Shown here piece by piece: positions 41,035 through 49,497 of a stretch of 64,000 nt of DNA. Location: contig NZ_WNXD01000002.1 in the NCBI RefSeq assembly GCF_014172375.1, forward strand, positions 1,736,001 to 1,800,000, read 5' to 3'. This DNA is from Pedobacter planticolens. Its GTDB lineage: Bacteria; Bacteroidota; Bacteroidia; Sphingobacteriales; Sphingobacteriaceae. Each line of letters begins with the position of its first letter. Within the stretch, counting starts at the first letter, position 1. The notes below the pieces were generated by a model that saw only the letters and a program-made list of their open reading frames with translations, searched no databases and was not told where the DNA came from. The position numbers were made by a program, and so were the translations under genes.

Positions 41035-41364
41035 ATGAAATCCCATACTTTACTTTTAAAATTCCCAATCAGACTTTTAATAATCCTGATTTTATTTGTA
41101 GCTAGTTTATCAGCTTGCAAAAAAGAGGATGCAAAAATCACTGATGCAACCTATCGGGAAATTGCTTGGAATTATTTAGATGCAAACTCAAAAGCTACCG
41201 TAACCACGTAATGGCAAAAGGCATCCGTTACTTATGAAAAACGTGATAATAAAGACATGGTTGCTGTAATGTTTAATACCACCCAAGATGCTTTACTAGG
41301 GCCTATATTTGTTTATATTGATAGTAAAGACCAAAAAGTTGTGGGTATTGGCGCAAGATTTTAA
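41035..41364 (+). pseudogene. Lipoprotein gene interrupted by an in-frame TAA
   Basis: ATG at 41035 opens a lipoprotein signal with lipobox cysteine C28 (LFVASLSAC). After 58 codons a TAA (41209-41211) interrupts the frame, which then continues without a shift for 50 codons (WQKASVTYEKRDNKDMVAVM through VVGIGARF) to TAA at 41364. The C-terminal part keeps normal coding character, so the stop looks recent. Alternatives are stop readthrough, a sequencing error, or a truncated 58-residue lipoprotein. The family is not named, but the C-terminal DALLGPIFVYIDSKDQKVVG looks like a small ligand-binding or PepSY-like fold. Confidence 0.75.
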
Positions 41365-41366
41365 AA

Positions 41367-42575
41367 TTATCTATTCAAAGGATCATAATGATAAACAACC
41401 TCGTACGGTTTGTTTTTTAGACTTGCAGATAATTCGCCAATGCGTAAGTTTTGCTTTTGTGGTGTAGGCTCACAAACAGTATAAGATTTGCCATTATAAA
41501 CAACAGGATTGCCAATTGGTTTATCAAATTGTACAGCCATTGTAATATGCGTAGGATAGAGTAAGGCTATCATTGGTAAATTGTAAATTTCCTTTACCAG
41601 ATAAAAAAATAATGCCGCTCTATCGTCACAATCACTATATTTTGTTAATAAAGTTTGTTCAGGCGATAAACGTTTTTCTTTTCCAAAATTCATTTCATCA
41701 TCCTCATATAAAAAAGCATAGCGAGTAAAACGCATCAAATAATCAACACCATTTTTTTTACTCATTCCCTTTACATTTTCTTTTAAAAGAGGAATAAGAG
41801 ACTGATAAGTTTCATGACTTAATGGAATATTAAAGTAAGATTCAAAATCTACTCCAGGGTAATTCACAAAAATTGTTTCTACCTCTGTATTTAACTTCAC
41901 CTTAAAATGGTAGTCTTTATGCTTATAATTAAACGCGATTTGTTTTTCTACGTAATCTTCGGGTTTAAAATCTGGCATGCGAGTAACTTTATAACTAAAA
42001 GCGGCTGTAGCATTTGGTACAACTATTTCAACAGGTTTATAAGCATCTTCTTTTTTAAATAACTTGCCATAATCATGGTAATTCAAACACATGTATTTTT
42101 TCTCATTGATCATGAAGAAAGGAATGTCGGAAATATCCTCATCATTACGCACATAAAATATAATTTGATTATTTCCTACCGCTACTTTTGCATCATAGCC
42201 AGATTTCGACATTAGAAACCATTTATACAACGTATAACGACTATAATTCTCGGCCTTTGGACTAATCTGTTGAGCTGTTTTTCTAATTAGCTGATAATAA
42301 AGCCAGTCATTTAATTTATTTTTCTCTTTATATGCTAAGAGCGATTTTACTACATCTTGGTAATTGCCAGAGTTAATCTTGTTGTAAAAAGTAGTTACAG
42401 ATTGGCTACTCAACTCCTGATTAAAACTAATATTTACAGTTGAATCTGCTTCAAAATTGAAGGTGCCATCATAAAACTCAAAGCTATAGCGTTGTGCTTT
42501 AGCAAGAGCAAATGAAAACACTAATGTGATGATAATTAATGCTTTAAACAGAATATGTTTAAACGAATTTTTCAA
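41367..42575 (-). CDS. Secreted transglutaminase-like protein
   Basis: A 402-residue protein with a signal peptide (ALIIITLVFSFALAKAQ). The C-terminal part has a transglutaminase/cysteine protease-like arrangement: YSDCDDRAALFFYLV with the putative nucleophilic Cys, then LLYPTHITMAVQFD with the His. The acidic third member may be in YTVCEPTPQ. The N-terminal 230 residues are beta-rich and of unknown role. It converges on the interrupted lipoprotein gene with only 2 nt between the stops. Confidence 0.72.
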   Translation of the reverse strand: MKNSFKHILFKALIIITLVFSFALAKAQRYSFEFYDGTFNFEADSTVNISFNQELSSQSVTTFYNKINSGNYQDVVKSLLAYKEKNKLNDWLYYQLIRKTAQQISPKAENYSRYTLYKWFLMSKSGYDAKVAVGNNQIIFYVRNDEDISDIPFFMINEKKYMCLNYHDYGKLFKKEDAYKPVEIVVPNATAAFSYKVTRMPDFKPEDYVEKQIAFNYKHKDYHFKVKLNTEVETIFVNYPGVDFESYFNIPLSHETYQSLIPLLKENVKGMSKKNGVDYLMRFTRYAFLYEDDEMNFGKEKRLSPEQTLLTKYSDCDDRAALFFYLVKEIYNLPMIALLYPTHITMAVQFDKPIGNPVVYNGKSYTVCEPTPQKQNLRIGELSASLKNKPYEVVYHYDPLNR

Positions 42576-42802
42576 CTGTTAACATTTAGGATATATTAAA
42601 TATACATAAAATTAACATCTAATGATCTACTTTATTGCTTGTAAAACATGAAATCTTTAAGAAAATGAGTTTTTCTTAAATCGTATGTTAAATAATCTTA
42701 AGATAATCTCGATTTTACGAAGGCTTAACATACCTAACTTACTTTTGCAGTGTTAAATATCTGGTTAATATTTAGCAGAACAGTTTAGGTTAGTTGATAA
42801 CA

Positions 42803-42833
42803 AAAAGCCCCGATGGATGTCGGGGCTTTTGTT
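42803..42833. terminator. Bidirectional terminator
   Basis: AAAAGCCCCGA pairs with TCGGGGCTTTT around TGGATG, with A-rich and T-rich flanks on both sides. It ends the acyltransferase gene (minus) and could end a small plus-strand transcript from a TACTTTTG box at 42740-42747. Confidence 0.85.
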
Positions 42834-42871
42834 TTAATGATATTTTATAATTGAACTAATGAGCTATTAAA

Positions 42872-44623
42872 CTAAAAGTTCTTGCCAATCTTTTCCAGCA
42901 TATCCGTTGGAATTTTATGTGCATCAACTACTAAAAATCCATCCAGGCAATCAGAAAATTTAGGATCTATGTTAAAGCAAATAATTTTTGCATTTAAGTT
43001 CATGTATTGACGTAATAGCACAGGAATTTTAATATGCGAATTCTCAATATCTCCAATTAAACCATCTAAATCTTTTAACGAATCACTACTTTCTACTAAT
43101 AAATCGGTATCTATTCCAGTTAAATCGGCCTTAAATTTGTTTTTTGGCTTAACATAAGCTGCCAGTTCATAATCGAAATGATTTTTAGTAATATAATCTA
43201 CAATGATAGATTTAGATAATTTAGAAAAATTATTACTGATGCTAACAGGGCCAAATAAGTATCTGTATTGAGGATTTAAAACTAGATATTTTAAAATTCC
43301 TTTCCACAATAGAAATAATGGTAATGGTTTTAGCTGATATTCTTTTCTTATCCATGAACGACCTAATTCTATCCCTTGGCGTAAAATAGGGTAAAAAGGC
43401 TCTCTAATTTTAAATAGTTCGGATAGGTAAAAACCTCTACGACCCATCGTATTTAAAATTTCATCTCCCTTGCCAATACGATATGCACCCACAATATTTT
43501 GTAAATCTTTATCCCAAATAAATAAATGATTATAATAAATATCGTAGTTATCTAAGTCTATTTTTTTATTGGTTCCCTCGCCAACTTCTCTAAAAGTAAT
43601 CTCGCGTAAGCGACCAATTTCCCTTAAAATATTAGGAATGCTAGAGGTGGGAGTAATATAAACCTCATAATTCTTCTCTTCCCAAACTTTAAAATCTTCT
43701 AGTTTTTCAACTTCTTTAACAATTAAGTTTCTGTCAGTTTCTTCTACAATTTGCGCAGGTTTTTTCTTTCTCTTGAAAAGATTAATGGGATTAAATAATT
43801 TCTTTTCTTCTTCTAGGCTTGTGCCTAATGCGTAAGTTCTAGCTCTTAAAAAATCGAGTAATTTATTGGTGTTATTTTTATAAGAAACATCTTCAATTTT
43901 AATCGGCTTTCCAATTCTTACCTTAATTTTCAAACCATGTTTATTCAAAAATTCTGAAGGTAATTTGGCAGTTCTTAATGTTGGGTGAATAAAGCTTAAA
44001 ATGTTAAATAACACACCGTTATTGCCATGAAAATAGATAGGGACAACGGGTAGTTTTGCTCTAGCAATTAACTTTCCAACTACCGGATGCCATATTCTAT
44101 CGGTAACTTCCTGACTTTCTAAATTAAAAGTAGAAACCTCACCAGCTGGGAAAATTCCAATCGGAGTTCCGCTTTGTAATAAATCAAAAGTTGCCTTTAA
44201 ACCACTAATACTTGATGTATGTTGTACATTTTCAAATGGATTTACGGCCACAAAAAACTCACTAAGATTAGGTATTTTCTTAAGAATAAAATTCACCATC
44301 ACCTTTGCTTCTGGCCTAACCGTACACAAAAGTTTCACTAACGCTAAGCCTTCTACACCACCATATGGGTGATTCGCAATCGCAATAAAACCTCCAGTTT
44401 TTGGAATGTTTTTTAAATCGTCTTCGTCAAAATCTATAGTAACGCCAATGGTCTCTAGTATTTTATCAACAAATTCTAAGCCTGCAAAATGTTCGTTCTT
44501 AGAAAATACTTTATTGATATCGTTCAATTTCATTACTTCCATTAATAGAGCCGCAAGACCTGGAACGCCTAATTTGTCTATTTTGGTCGCTTTAGCAAAC
44601 TCTTTTGTAGTAATTATCTTCAT
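42872..44623 (-). CDS. Bifunctional acyltransferase (PlsC plus hemolysin/GNAT), OlsF-like
   Basis: A 583-residue protein with two domains. The N-terminal half (about 70-270) is a PlsC-type O-acyltransferase: AIANHPYGGVEGLAL (HX4D-like motif in the variant form) and GIFPAGEVSTF. The C-terminal half (about 310-500) is a GNAT/hemolysin-like N-acyltransferase (NIVGAYRIGKGDEI; FYLSELFKI; ELGRSWIRKEYQ). This fusion is the layout of OlsF, which makes ornithine or other aminolipids in Flavobacterium and Serratia, and of the separate GlsB/GlsA of Bacteroides. The amino acid used here cannot be told from sequence. Confidence 0.85.
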   Translation of the reverse strand: MKIITTKEFAKATKIDKLGVPGLAALLMEVMKLNDINKVFSKNEHFAGLEFVDKILETIGVTIDFDEDDLKNIPKTGGFIAIANHPYGGVEGLALVKLLCTVRPEAKVMVNFILKKIPNLSEFFVAVNPFENVQHTSSISGLKATFDLLQSGTPIGIFPAGEVSTFNLESQEVTDRIWHPVVGKLIARAKLPVVPIYFHGNNGVLFNILSFIHPTLRTAKLPSEFLNKHGLKIKVRIGKPIKIEDVSYKNNTNKLLDFLRARTYALGTSLEEEKKLFNPINLFKRKKKPAQIVEETDRNLIVKEVEKLEDFKVWEEKNYEVYITPTSSIPNILREIGRLREITFREVGEGTNKKIDLDNYDIYYNHLFIWDKDLQNIVGAYRIGKGDEILNTMGRRGFYLSELFKIREPFYPILRQGIELGRSWIRKEYQLKPLPLFLLWKGILKYLVLNPQYRYLFGPVSISNNFSKLSKSIIVDYITKNHFDYELAAYVKPKNKFKADLTGIDTDLLVESSDSLKDLDGLIGDIENSHIKIPVLLRQYMNLNAKIICFNIDPKFSDCLDGFLVVDAHKIPTDMLEKIGKNF

Positions 44624-44695
44624 TTAAAAAGGAGGTATTTAATTTATAAAGCAATATCAAAAATAAGATTTATATTTATAGTACCTATGCTATCT

Positions 44696-45604
44696 ATGAA
44701 AAAATGGTTAAATAACTACTTTGGCTTTACAAAGCGAGAGTACAATGCATTATTAGCCTTAATGGCTATTCTGTTAATAATAAGCGTACTTCCGTACTAT
44801 TATACAACATTCTGGATTAAACCGACACTTATTTCTGGTGAAGAACATGTTGCTATACAAAAGTTGATTTTAGTTAATCAGCAAGAGCCCAACTATTACG
44901 CTAAAATGCGTAATCAAGTTGAAGATAGTGAAGCAACTCCAACCACTGCACTTTTCAAATTTGATCCAAATGTAATTGATGTTGAAGAGTGGCAAAAACT
45001 AGGTTTATCTGTAAAACAGGCACAGTCAATTGTTAATTACAGAAACAAAGGCGGGAAGTTTTATAAGCCAGAAGATTTGAAGAAAATGTATACCATATCG
45101 CCAAAGAAGTTTGAACAATTAGCTCCTTATATCAACATTCAAAACACAACTACTAAATATGTAAAACAAGAATATGCAAAGCAAGCTCCATATGTAAAAA
45201 AAGAACTAGTAATTGTAGAAATTAATAGTGCAGATACCTTACAACTGGACGAAATAAAAGGGGTAGGAGCAGCATTTGCGAGGAGGATTGCGAAATATCG
45301 AGATAGGCTCGGAGGATTTTATAAAAAAGAGCAATTACTGGAAGTTTTTGGATTGGATAGTATTAAGTTTAACGAAATAAAAGATCAGATTAAGATTGAT
45401 GTTTCTAACCTTAAAAAGATTAACATTAATACTGCAGAATTTGATGACCTTAAAAATCATCCTTACCTAAAATACAAACAAATTAATGCGATTATTCAAT
45501 ACAGAAAACAGCATGGAAAATATAATGATATTGCCGATTTAAAGAAAGTAGCTATCTTAACGCCGCAAATTATTCAAACCATAGCACCTTATCTTATTTT
45601 CTAA
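44696..45604 (+). CDS. Helix-hairpin-helix (ComEA-like) protein
   Basis: A protein of 302 residues from the ATG at 44696; an ATG at 44687 is in frame, but a TATATTTA box at 44671-44678 leaves hardly any leader for it. One membrane segment near the N-terminus (ALLALMAILLIISVLPYYY) anchors it. Three helix-hairpin-helix units follow: VKQAQSIVNYRNKGGKFYKP, INSADTLQLDEIKGVGAAFA and ININTAEFDDLKNHPYLKYK. ComEA proteins bind incoming DNA during transformation; the repeated units here suggest DNA binding at the membrane, but competence is not shown. The apt gene follows with no gap. Confidence 0.85.
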   Translation: MKKWLNNYFGFTKREYNALLALMAILLIISVLPYYYTTFWIKPTLISGEEHVAIQKLILVNQQEPNYYAKMRNQVEDSEATPTTALFKFDPNVIDVEEWQKLGLSVKQAQSIVNYRNKGGKFYKPEDLKKMYTISPKKFEQLAPYINIQNTTTKYVKQEYAKQAPYVKKELVIVEINSADTLQLDEIKGVGAAFARRIAKYRDRLGGFYKKEQLLEVFGLDSIKFNEIKDQIKIDVSNLKKININTAEFDDLKNHPYLKYKQINAIIQYRKQHGKYNDIADLKKVAILTPQIIQTIAPYLIF

Positions 45605-46132
45605 ATGATTGAAGCAAAAATTAAACAAACCTTACGCGATGTAGCTGACTTTCCTAAACCAGGAATTATTTTTAAAGATATAACTCCAGTATTGCATGAT
45701 CCAATTTTATGTGCTGAAATTACTCAAGCTTTAGCTTTGCAATTGGCTGATATTAAAATAGATGTAGTTGCAGGGATAGAAAGTCGTGGGTTTTTGTTTG
45801 GTCTGGCTTTAGCACAAGAATTAAAAGTTCCTTTTGTACCTATTCGTAAAGCTGGCAAATTGCCTTACAAAACCATCCAGCAATCTTATGATTTGGAATA
45901 TGGAAGTGCAACGCTAGAAGTGCATGAAGATGCTTTTAAACCCGGGCAAAATGTGTTAATTCACGATGATTTATTGGCTACTGGCGGTACAGTTGTTGCG
46001 GCTTCTAAATTGGTTAATTTATTACAAGCAAATGTGGCAGCGTACTCTTTCTTAATCAGTTTAGATTTTTTAAATGGTAGAGATCGATTAACCTCTTTTA
46101 GCCCAAATACATTTTCTTTGGCAAAGTTTTAA
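45605..46132 (+). CDS. apt: Adenine phosphoribosyltransferase
   Basis: Apt converts adenine and PRPP to AMP (purine salvage). The 175-residue protein has DFPKPGIIFKDITPVLHDP (about 15-33), AGIESRGFLFG (about 59-69) and the PRPP-binding VLIHDDLLATGGT (about 118-130). The ATG directly follows the TAA of the helix-hairpin-helix gene, so the two are co-translated or coupled. A 190-nt gap and a long hairpin follow. Confidence 0.96.
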   Translation: MIEAKIKQTLRDVADFPKPGIIFKDITPVLHDPILCAEITQALALQLADIKIDVVAGIESRGFLFGLALAQELKVPFVPIRKAGKLPYKTIQQSYDLEYGSATLEVHEDAFKPGQNVLIHDDLLATGGTVVAASKLVNLLQANVAAYSFLISLDFLNGRDRLTSFSPNTFSLAKF

Positions 46133-46323
46133 CACATTGAAAATTAATTATAAAGCAATTTTTAAATATTTTCAATTAAATTTTTCTACGTATTCCTTAC
46201 AAATAATTAAATGAATTAAGTTATTGAACCAAATACCAAAACATTCTACTTTTTGGCGAATATAAATATGTTGATTCTATTATATTATTTGCTTATCATT
46301 GTTCCTAACCAAATATAAATCTT

Positions 46324-46380
46324 AAGAAAAGTTTAAATCCAAACGCTTATAAGGCGTTCGATTTAAGCTTTTCTTTTTTT
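46324..46380 (+). terminator. Long terminator or attenuator before the acyl-CoA dehydrogenase
   Basis: A 23-nt arm (46324-46346) pairs with 46354-46376 with three mismatches or wobble pairs around TTATAAG, then TTTT. It ends only 14 nt before the ATG at 46394, so it either terminates the apt transcript or attenuates the next gene. Confidence 0.7.
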
Positions 46381-46393
46381 AAACCCTATCTAT

Positions 46394-47545
46394 ATGGACA
46401 CAGGCTTTAGCTTTGAAGTAGCCGAAAATCAAGAAATTATTAAAAAAATGGTAAGCGATTTTGCCGAAAAGAATATTCGTCAAAACGTAATGGAATGGGA
46501 TGAAGCACAGCATTTTCCTATAGAAATTTTTAAACAACTAGGCGAACTAGGTTTAATGGGTGTTTTAGTGCCCGAAAACTATGGAGGTTCTGGTTTTGGA
46601 TACCAAGAATATGTAGATGTTATTGTAGAAATCTCAAAAGTTTGCGGCTCAATTGGCTTATCGCTCGCTGCACATAATTCTTTATGTACAGGTCATATTT
46701 TGGCTTTCGGTAATGAAGAACAAAAGTTAAAATGGTTGCCAAAATTAGCTACTGCAGAATGGATTGGTGCTTGGGGCTTAACAGAAGCCAATACAGGTTC
46801 TGATGCGTTGCGTATGCAGACAACTGCTGTTTTAGATGGCGATGAATACGTAATTAATGGTGCAAAAAACTGGATTACTCATGGTAAATCAGGAGATGTT
46901 GCCGTAGTTATGGTTCGCACAGGCGAAGCTGGTAGTGCTAAAGGAATTTCGGCAATTGTAGTAGAACGAGGTACGCCGGGCTTCTCTGCTGGTAAAAAAG
47001 AAAACAAATTGGGCATGCGTGCATCAGAAACCACAGAAATGGTTTTTGATAACTGTAGAGTTCCAAAAGAAAATCTGTTAGGTAACGAAGGTGATGGCTT
47101 TAAACAAGCTATGAAAGTACTAGATGGAGGTCGTATTTCAATTGCAGCATTGTCATTGGGTATTGCAAAAGGTGCTTACTTAGCCGCTTTAGATTATGCT
47201 AAAGAACGCTATCAATTTGGAGTGCCTATCTCAAGTTTTCAAGCGATTAGCTTTAAATTGGCAGATATGGCAACAGAAATAGAAGCAGCAGAATTATTAA
47301 TTCGCCAAGCGGCTGATTTAAAAAATCGTCATTTACCAATGACCAAAGAATCGGCAATGGCTAAATATTACGCATCAGAAGTTGCAGTAAGATGTGCTAC
47401 AGAAGCGGTTCAAATATTTGGTGGTTATGGCTATACCAAAGACTTTCCGGTAGAGAAATTTTATCGCGATAGCAAATTATGTACAATAGGAGAAGGAACC
47501 TCCGAAATACAAAAAATAGTAATTGCTAGAGAGATTCTAAAATAA
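46394..47545 (+). CDS. Acyl-CoA dehydrogenase
   Basis: A flavoprotein of 383 residues that inserts a trans-2 double bond into acyl-CoA in beta-oxidation or amino-acid breakdown. Family segments: GWGLTEANTGSDALRMQTTA-like substrate/FAD site (LTEANTGSDA), NWITHGKSGD, and the C-terminal IFGGYGYTKDFPVEKFYRD. The catalytic Glu is E367 in GEGTSEIQ. Size and motifs fit the short/medium-chain type. The start is the ATG at 46394 (MDTGFSFEVAENQEIIKKM). A perfect hairpin terminator follows. Confidence 0.94.
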   Translation: MDTGFSFEVAENQEIIKKMVSDFAEKNIRQNVMEWDEAQHFPIEIFKQLGELGLMGVLVPENYGGSGFGYQEYVDVIVEISKVCGSIGLSLAAHNSLCTGHILAFGNEEQKLKWLPKLATAEWIGAWGLTEANTGSDALRMQTTAVLDGDEYVINGAKNWITHGKSGDVAVVMVRTGEAGSAKGISAIVVERGTPGFSAGKKENKLGMRASETTEMVFDNCRVPKENLLGNEGDGFKQAMKVLDGGRISIAALSLGIAKGAYLAALDYAKERYQFGVPISSFQAISFKLADMATEIEAAELLIRQAADLKNRHLPMTKESAMAKYYASEVAVRCATEAVQIFGGYGYTKDFPVEKFYRDSKLCTIGEGTSEIQKIVIAREILK

Positions 47546-47549
47546 TTAT

Positions 47550-47585
47550 ACTTTGACAATCTAAAAAAGATTGTCAAAGTTTTTT
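47550..47585 (+). terminator. Terminator of the acyl-CoA dehydrogenase gene
   Basis: A perfect 13-bp stem, ACTTTGACAATCT with AGATTGTCAAAGT, loop AAAAA, followed by T5. Confidence 0.9.
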
Positions 47586-47589
47586 ATAA

Positions 47590-47976
47590 CTATGGCAATG
47601 GCTCATGCATGGTTACTACGCTGTCAACCACATATACACTAAATCCTCGCCAAGGCAAAGCGCCTTTGTATTCCTTATAATGTAGCTCAAAAGATTTACC
47701 ACTATTGGCCATCATCTTTTTTGCTACTTCTTCATCAGATACGGAAAACTCAAACTCATTAGATTGTACCGTACCCGTTTGTCTTGATCGTATTCCCGAT
47801 TGAATAATTTTTCCTTCATACGTTTTAAAGAGGTAACCTTTTTTTACGATGAAATTTAATTCGCCGGCTTTAACACCTTCGCCAAATACAAAATAGTAGC
47901 GATAGTATATTATTCCAGCCAAAATCAATACGATTAAAACTGTTGCTATAGAAAAAACCTTTTTGCCTGTTGTCAT
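47590..47976 (-). CDS. Small membrane-anchored protein, unknown function
   Basis: A 128-residue protein with one N-terminal membrane segment (VFSIATVLIVLILAGIIYYRYY). The rest is soluble and polar: GELNFIVKKGYLFKTYEGKI and ELHYKEYKGALPWRGFSVYV. Homologues in Bacteroidota are sometimes labelled 6-phosphogluconate dehydrogenase, but no Rossmann fold or catalytic motif is present, so that name is wrong. It converges with the acyl-CoA dehydrogenase gene. Confidence 0.75.
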   Translation of the reverse strand: MTTGKKVFSIATVLIVLILAGIIYYRYYFVFGEGVKAGELNFIVKKGYLFKTYEGKIIQSGIRSRQTGTVQSNEFEFSVSDEEVAKKMMANSGKSFELHYKEYKGALPWRGFSVYVVDSVVTMHEPLP

Positions 47977-48137
47977 GGTATGTTTTTTAGGTAAATAAAA
48001 ATAACAAAAGAAATAGAATTACGTGCTTTAATCTAGTATTAAATAAATAATACTGTTTACTGTAAAGATAAATTTTCTGAAATCCATTAATTATTAGAAG
48101 ATTTTTGAAAAAACTTTCTCTCTTCCAATATTTTACC

Positions 48138-48145
48138 TACATTTG
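48138..48145 (+). promoter_or_regulatory. -7 element of rpsU
   Basis: TACATTTG, 56 nt before the ATG; the -33 region is T-rich but has no clear TTTG at the right distance. Confidence 0.6.
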
Positions 48146-48182
48146 CAACCCCAAGTAAATAGGGGAAATTTAAACACATCGA

Positions 48183-48190
48183 GAGGAGGT
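48183..48190 (+). promoter_or_regulatory. Strong Shine-Dalgarno sequence of rpsU
   Basis: GAGGAGGT lies 11 nt before the ATG at 48202. Published work in F. johnsoniae links such a site to translational autoregulation by bS21. Confidence 0.75.
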
Positions 48191-48201
48191 ATTTCAACGT
48201 T

Positions 48202-48396
48202 ATGATTATTATTAACATTAAAGACGGCGAATCATTAGATAAAGCGCTTAAACGTTTCAAGAAAAAGTTTGAAAAAACTGGTGTATTGAGAGAATTACGT
48301 AGTCGTCAAGCATACGAGAAAAAATCCGTAGCTCGTCGTACAGAAATTAAACACGCTGTTTATATTCAGAACATGAACCAAGAAGGAACTTTATAG
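48202..48396 (+). CDS. rpsU: 30S ribosomal protein bS21
   Basis: bS21 (64 residues) binds the platform near the 16S rRNA 3' end. The sequence IINIKDGESLDKALKRFKKK and the basic C-terminal helix are diagnostic. In Bacteroidota ribosomes bS21, with bS18 and bS6, holds the anti-Shine-Dalgarno tail; ribosomes lacking bS21 gain the ability to use Shine-Dalgarno sequences, including the strong one before rpsU, giving feedback control (published for F. johnsoniae). This gene shows exactly that leader. It is a single-gene unit with own promoter box and terminator. Confidence 0.96.
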   Translation: MIIINIKDGESLDKALKRFKKKFEKTGVLRELRSRQAYEKKSVARRTEIKHAVYIQNMNQEGTL

Positions 48397-48412
48397 TTCT
48401 ATAATTGATATT

Positions 48413-48446
48413 AAAGCCTTCAGATGTAAAATCTGGAGGCTTTTTT
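48413..48446 (+). terminator. Terminator of rpsU
   Basis: AAAGCCTTCAGAT pairs with ATCTGGAGGCTTT, then T-run. It lies 17 nt beyond the rpsU stop. Confidence 0.88.
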
Positions 48447-48458
48447 GTTTAGTACGTT

Positions 48459-49235
48459 TTATTGCATTGTAGCAAGGGGCAGTATTTCCCAATCTGCTAT
48501 CTCTGCGGCTGCACAATTTCCAGGAACAAAGCCTACTCCACAAATACCAGCAGGATTAAAGGTCTTATTGTTTAGCTTTATTTTAGGTGTCCCTGTAAAA
48601 TAGGTAATGCCTACTCCAAGTAAAAAAAGTGATCCCGCGGGTATTGGAAGATTAAAGCTTTGCGAGATGGTGGATAATTGACTTTTCTTGATTTCTATTT
48701 CTTCTACTTCAGGGATATTCCATTTTCCTTTAGCTAAACAATATTGCGCAAAGCGAAAGCTCACTACACAACTGTTTGCCTTAACGGGGAAACGGAGATT
48801 TTTAGCAATCAAGAATTCTGGCCATATAATTTCCACATTGCCAGATGTAAAATTAACAATAGGCTTAATTAATAAACTTTTATTTAGTGAAGATGAAAGG
48901 TTAAAATTAAAATCTAGTAACCTATCGAAACTAGTCGGAGTAAAATTGAATTTCCCATCAACATCAATATGCTGATAAATTAAGGTAGAAATATCAGAAT
49001 TCATTCGGTTTACCATTGCGCTATCGGCATTGCCGTTAATAAGCACATCGAAAGACTGCCTAATAAATTTTGCAAAAGGGCTAATAAATTTCCCGAAAAC
49101 GGATGCAGATTTTTTGGTTGCCTTCGTCTGTTTTACCCTCTTACTCTTGGATCTTACTATGTCAACCTCGCCATGTTTAATAAAGGTTAAATTTCCAAAT
49201 GAGCCCTTAAGGCTTTTTCCATTGTATACTGCCAT
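48459..49235 (-). CDS. Protein of unknown function (258 residues)
   Basis: A soluble basic protein with no signal peptide, opening MAVYNGKSLKGSFGNLTFIK and continuing with a Lys/Arg/Thr/Ser stretch (SKSKRVKQTKATKKS). The middle has beta-type segments (GNVEIIWPEFLIAKNLRFPV; GKWNIPEVEEIEIKK) and the end contains two cysteines (GICGVGFVPGNCAAAEIADW). It may belong to DUF6266-like proteins of Sphingobacteriaceae, which I could not confirm. It is convergent with rpsU. Function unknown. Confidence 0.65.
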   Translation of the reverse strand: MAVYNGKSLKGSFGNLTFIKHGEVDIVRSKSKRVKQTKATKKSASVFGKFISPFAKFIRQSFDVLINGNADSAMVNRMNSDISTLIYQHIDVDGKFNFTPTSFDRLLDFNFNLSSSLNKSLLIKPIVNFTSGNVEIIWPEFLIAKNLRFPVKANSCVVSFRFAQYCLAKGKWNIPEVEEIEIKKSQLSTISQSFNLPIPAGSLFLLGVGITYFTGTPKIKLNNKTFNPAGICGVGFVPGNCAAAEIADWEILPLATMQ

Positions 49236-49497
49236 TCCTGCTAGGACACTTTAATATACTTTGTCCGAGACTAAGTTAGTATAATTCCACAGTTAATCCA
49301 TAGTAAGTCCGCATTTATAAATAATAATGCGGACTATATGCGGACTATATGCGGACTTACTATACAGTAGAATTAACCAAGCCCTTAAAAAAGACGCATT
49401 AAGAACCTTTAAGAAATTGTACGTTTTTATGACAAAATAAATTTTTCATCCATTAATTTTTTGTATATTCACAAATACGAATAACAAAGTAAGGCCT
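49236..49497. other. Repeat-bearing gap before xerC
   Basis: 262 nt without a gene, separating divergent starts. It contains the AGTCCGC palindrome (49301-49362). No convincing promoter box was seen for either side. Confidence 0.5.
49301..49362. repeat. Palindromic AGTCCGC repeat, copy 2
   Basis: TAGTAAGTCCGCAT (49301-49314) is perfectly complementary to ATGCGGACTTACTA (49349-49362). The interior holds two ATGCGGACTAT units. 23 nt (49322-49344) and the 13-nt left arm are identical to copy 1 at 26109-26174. Confidence 0.8.

Noticed and set aside
44631..44638. GGAGGT motif upstream of the helix-hairpin-helix gene
   Set aside because: It lies about 50 nt before the start on the plus strand, too far for a Shine-Dalgarno role, and no small ORF begins at a suitable distance. 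On the other strand it reads CCTCC, which is not a ribosome-binding motif.
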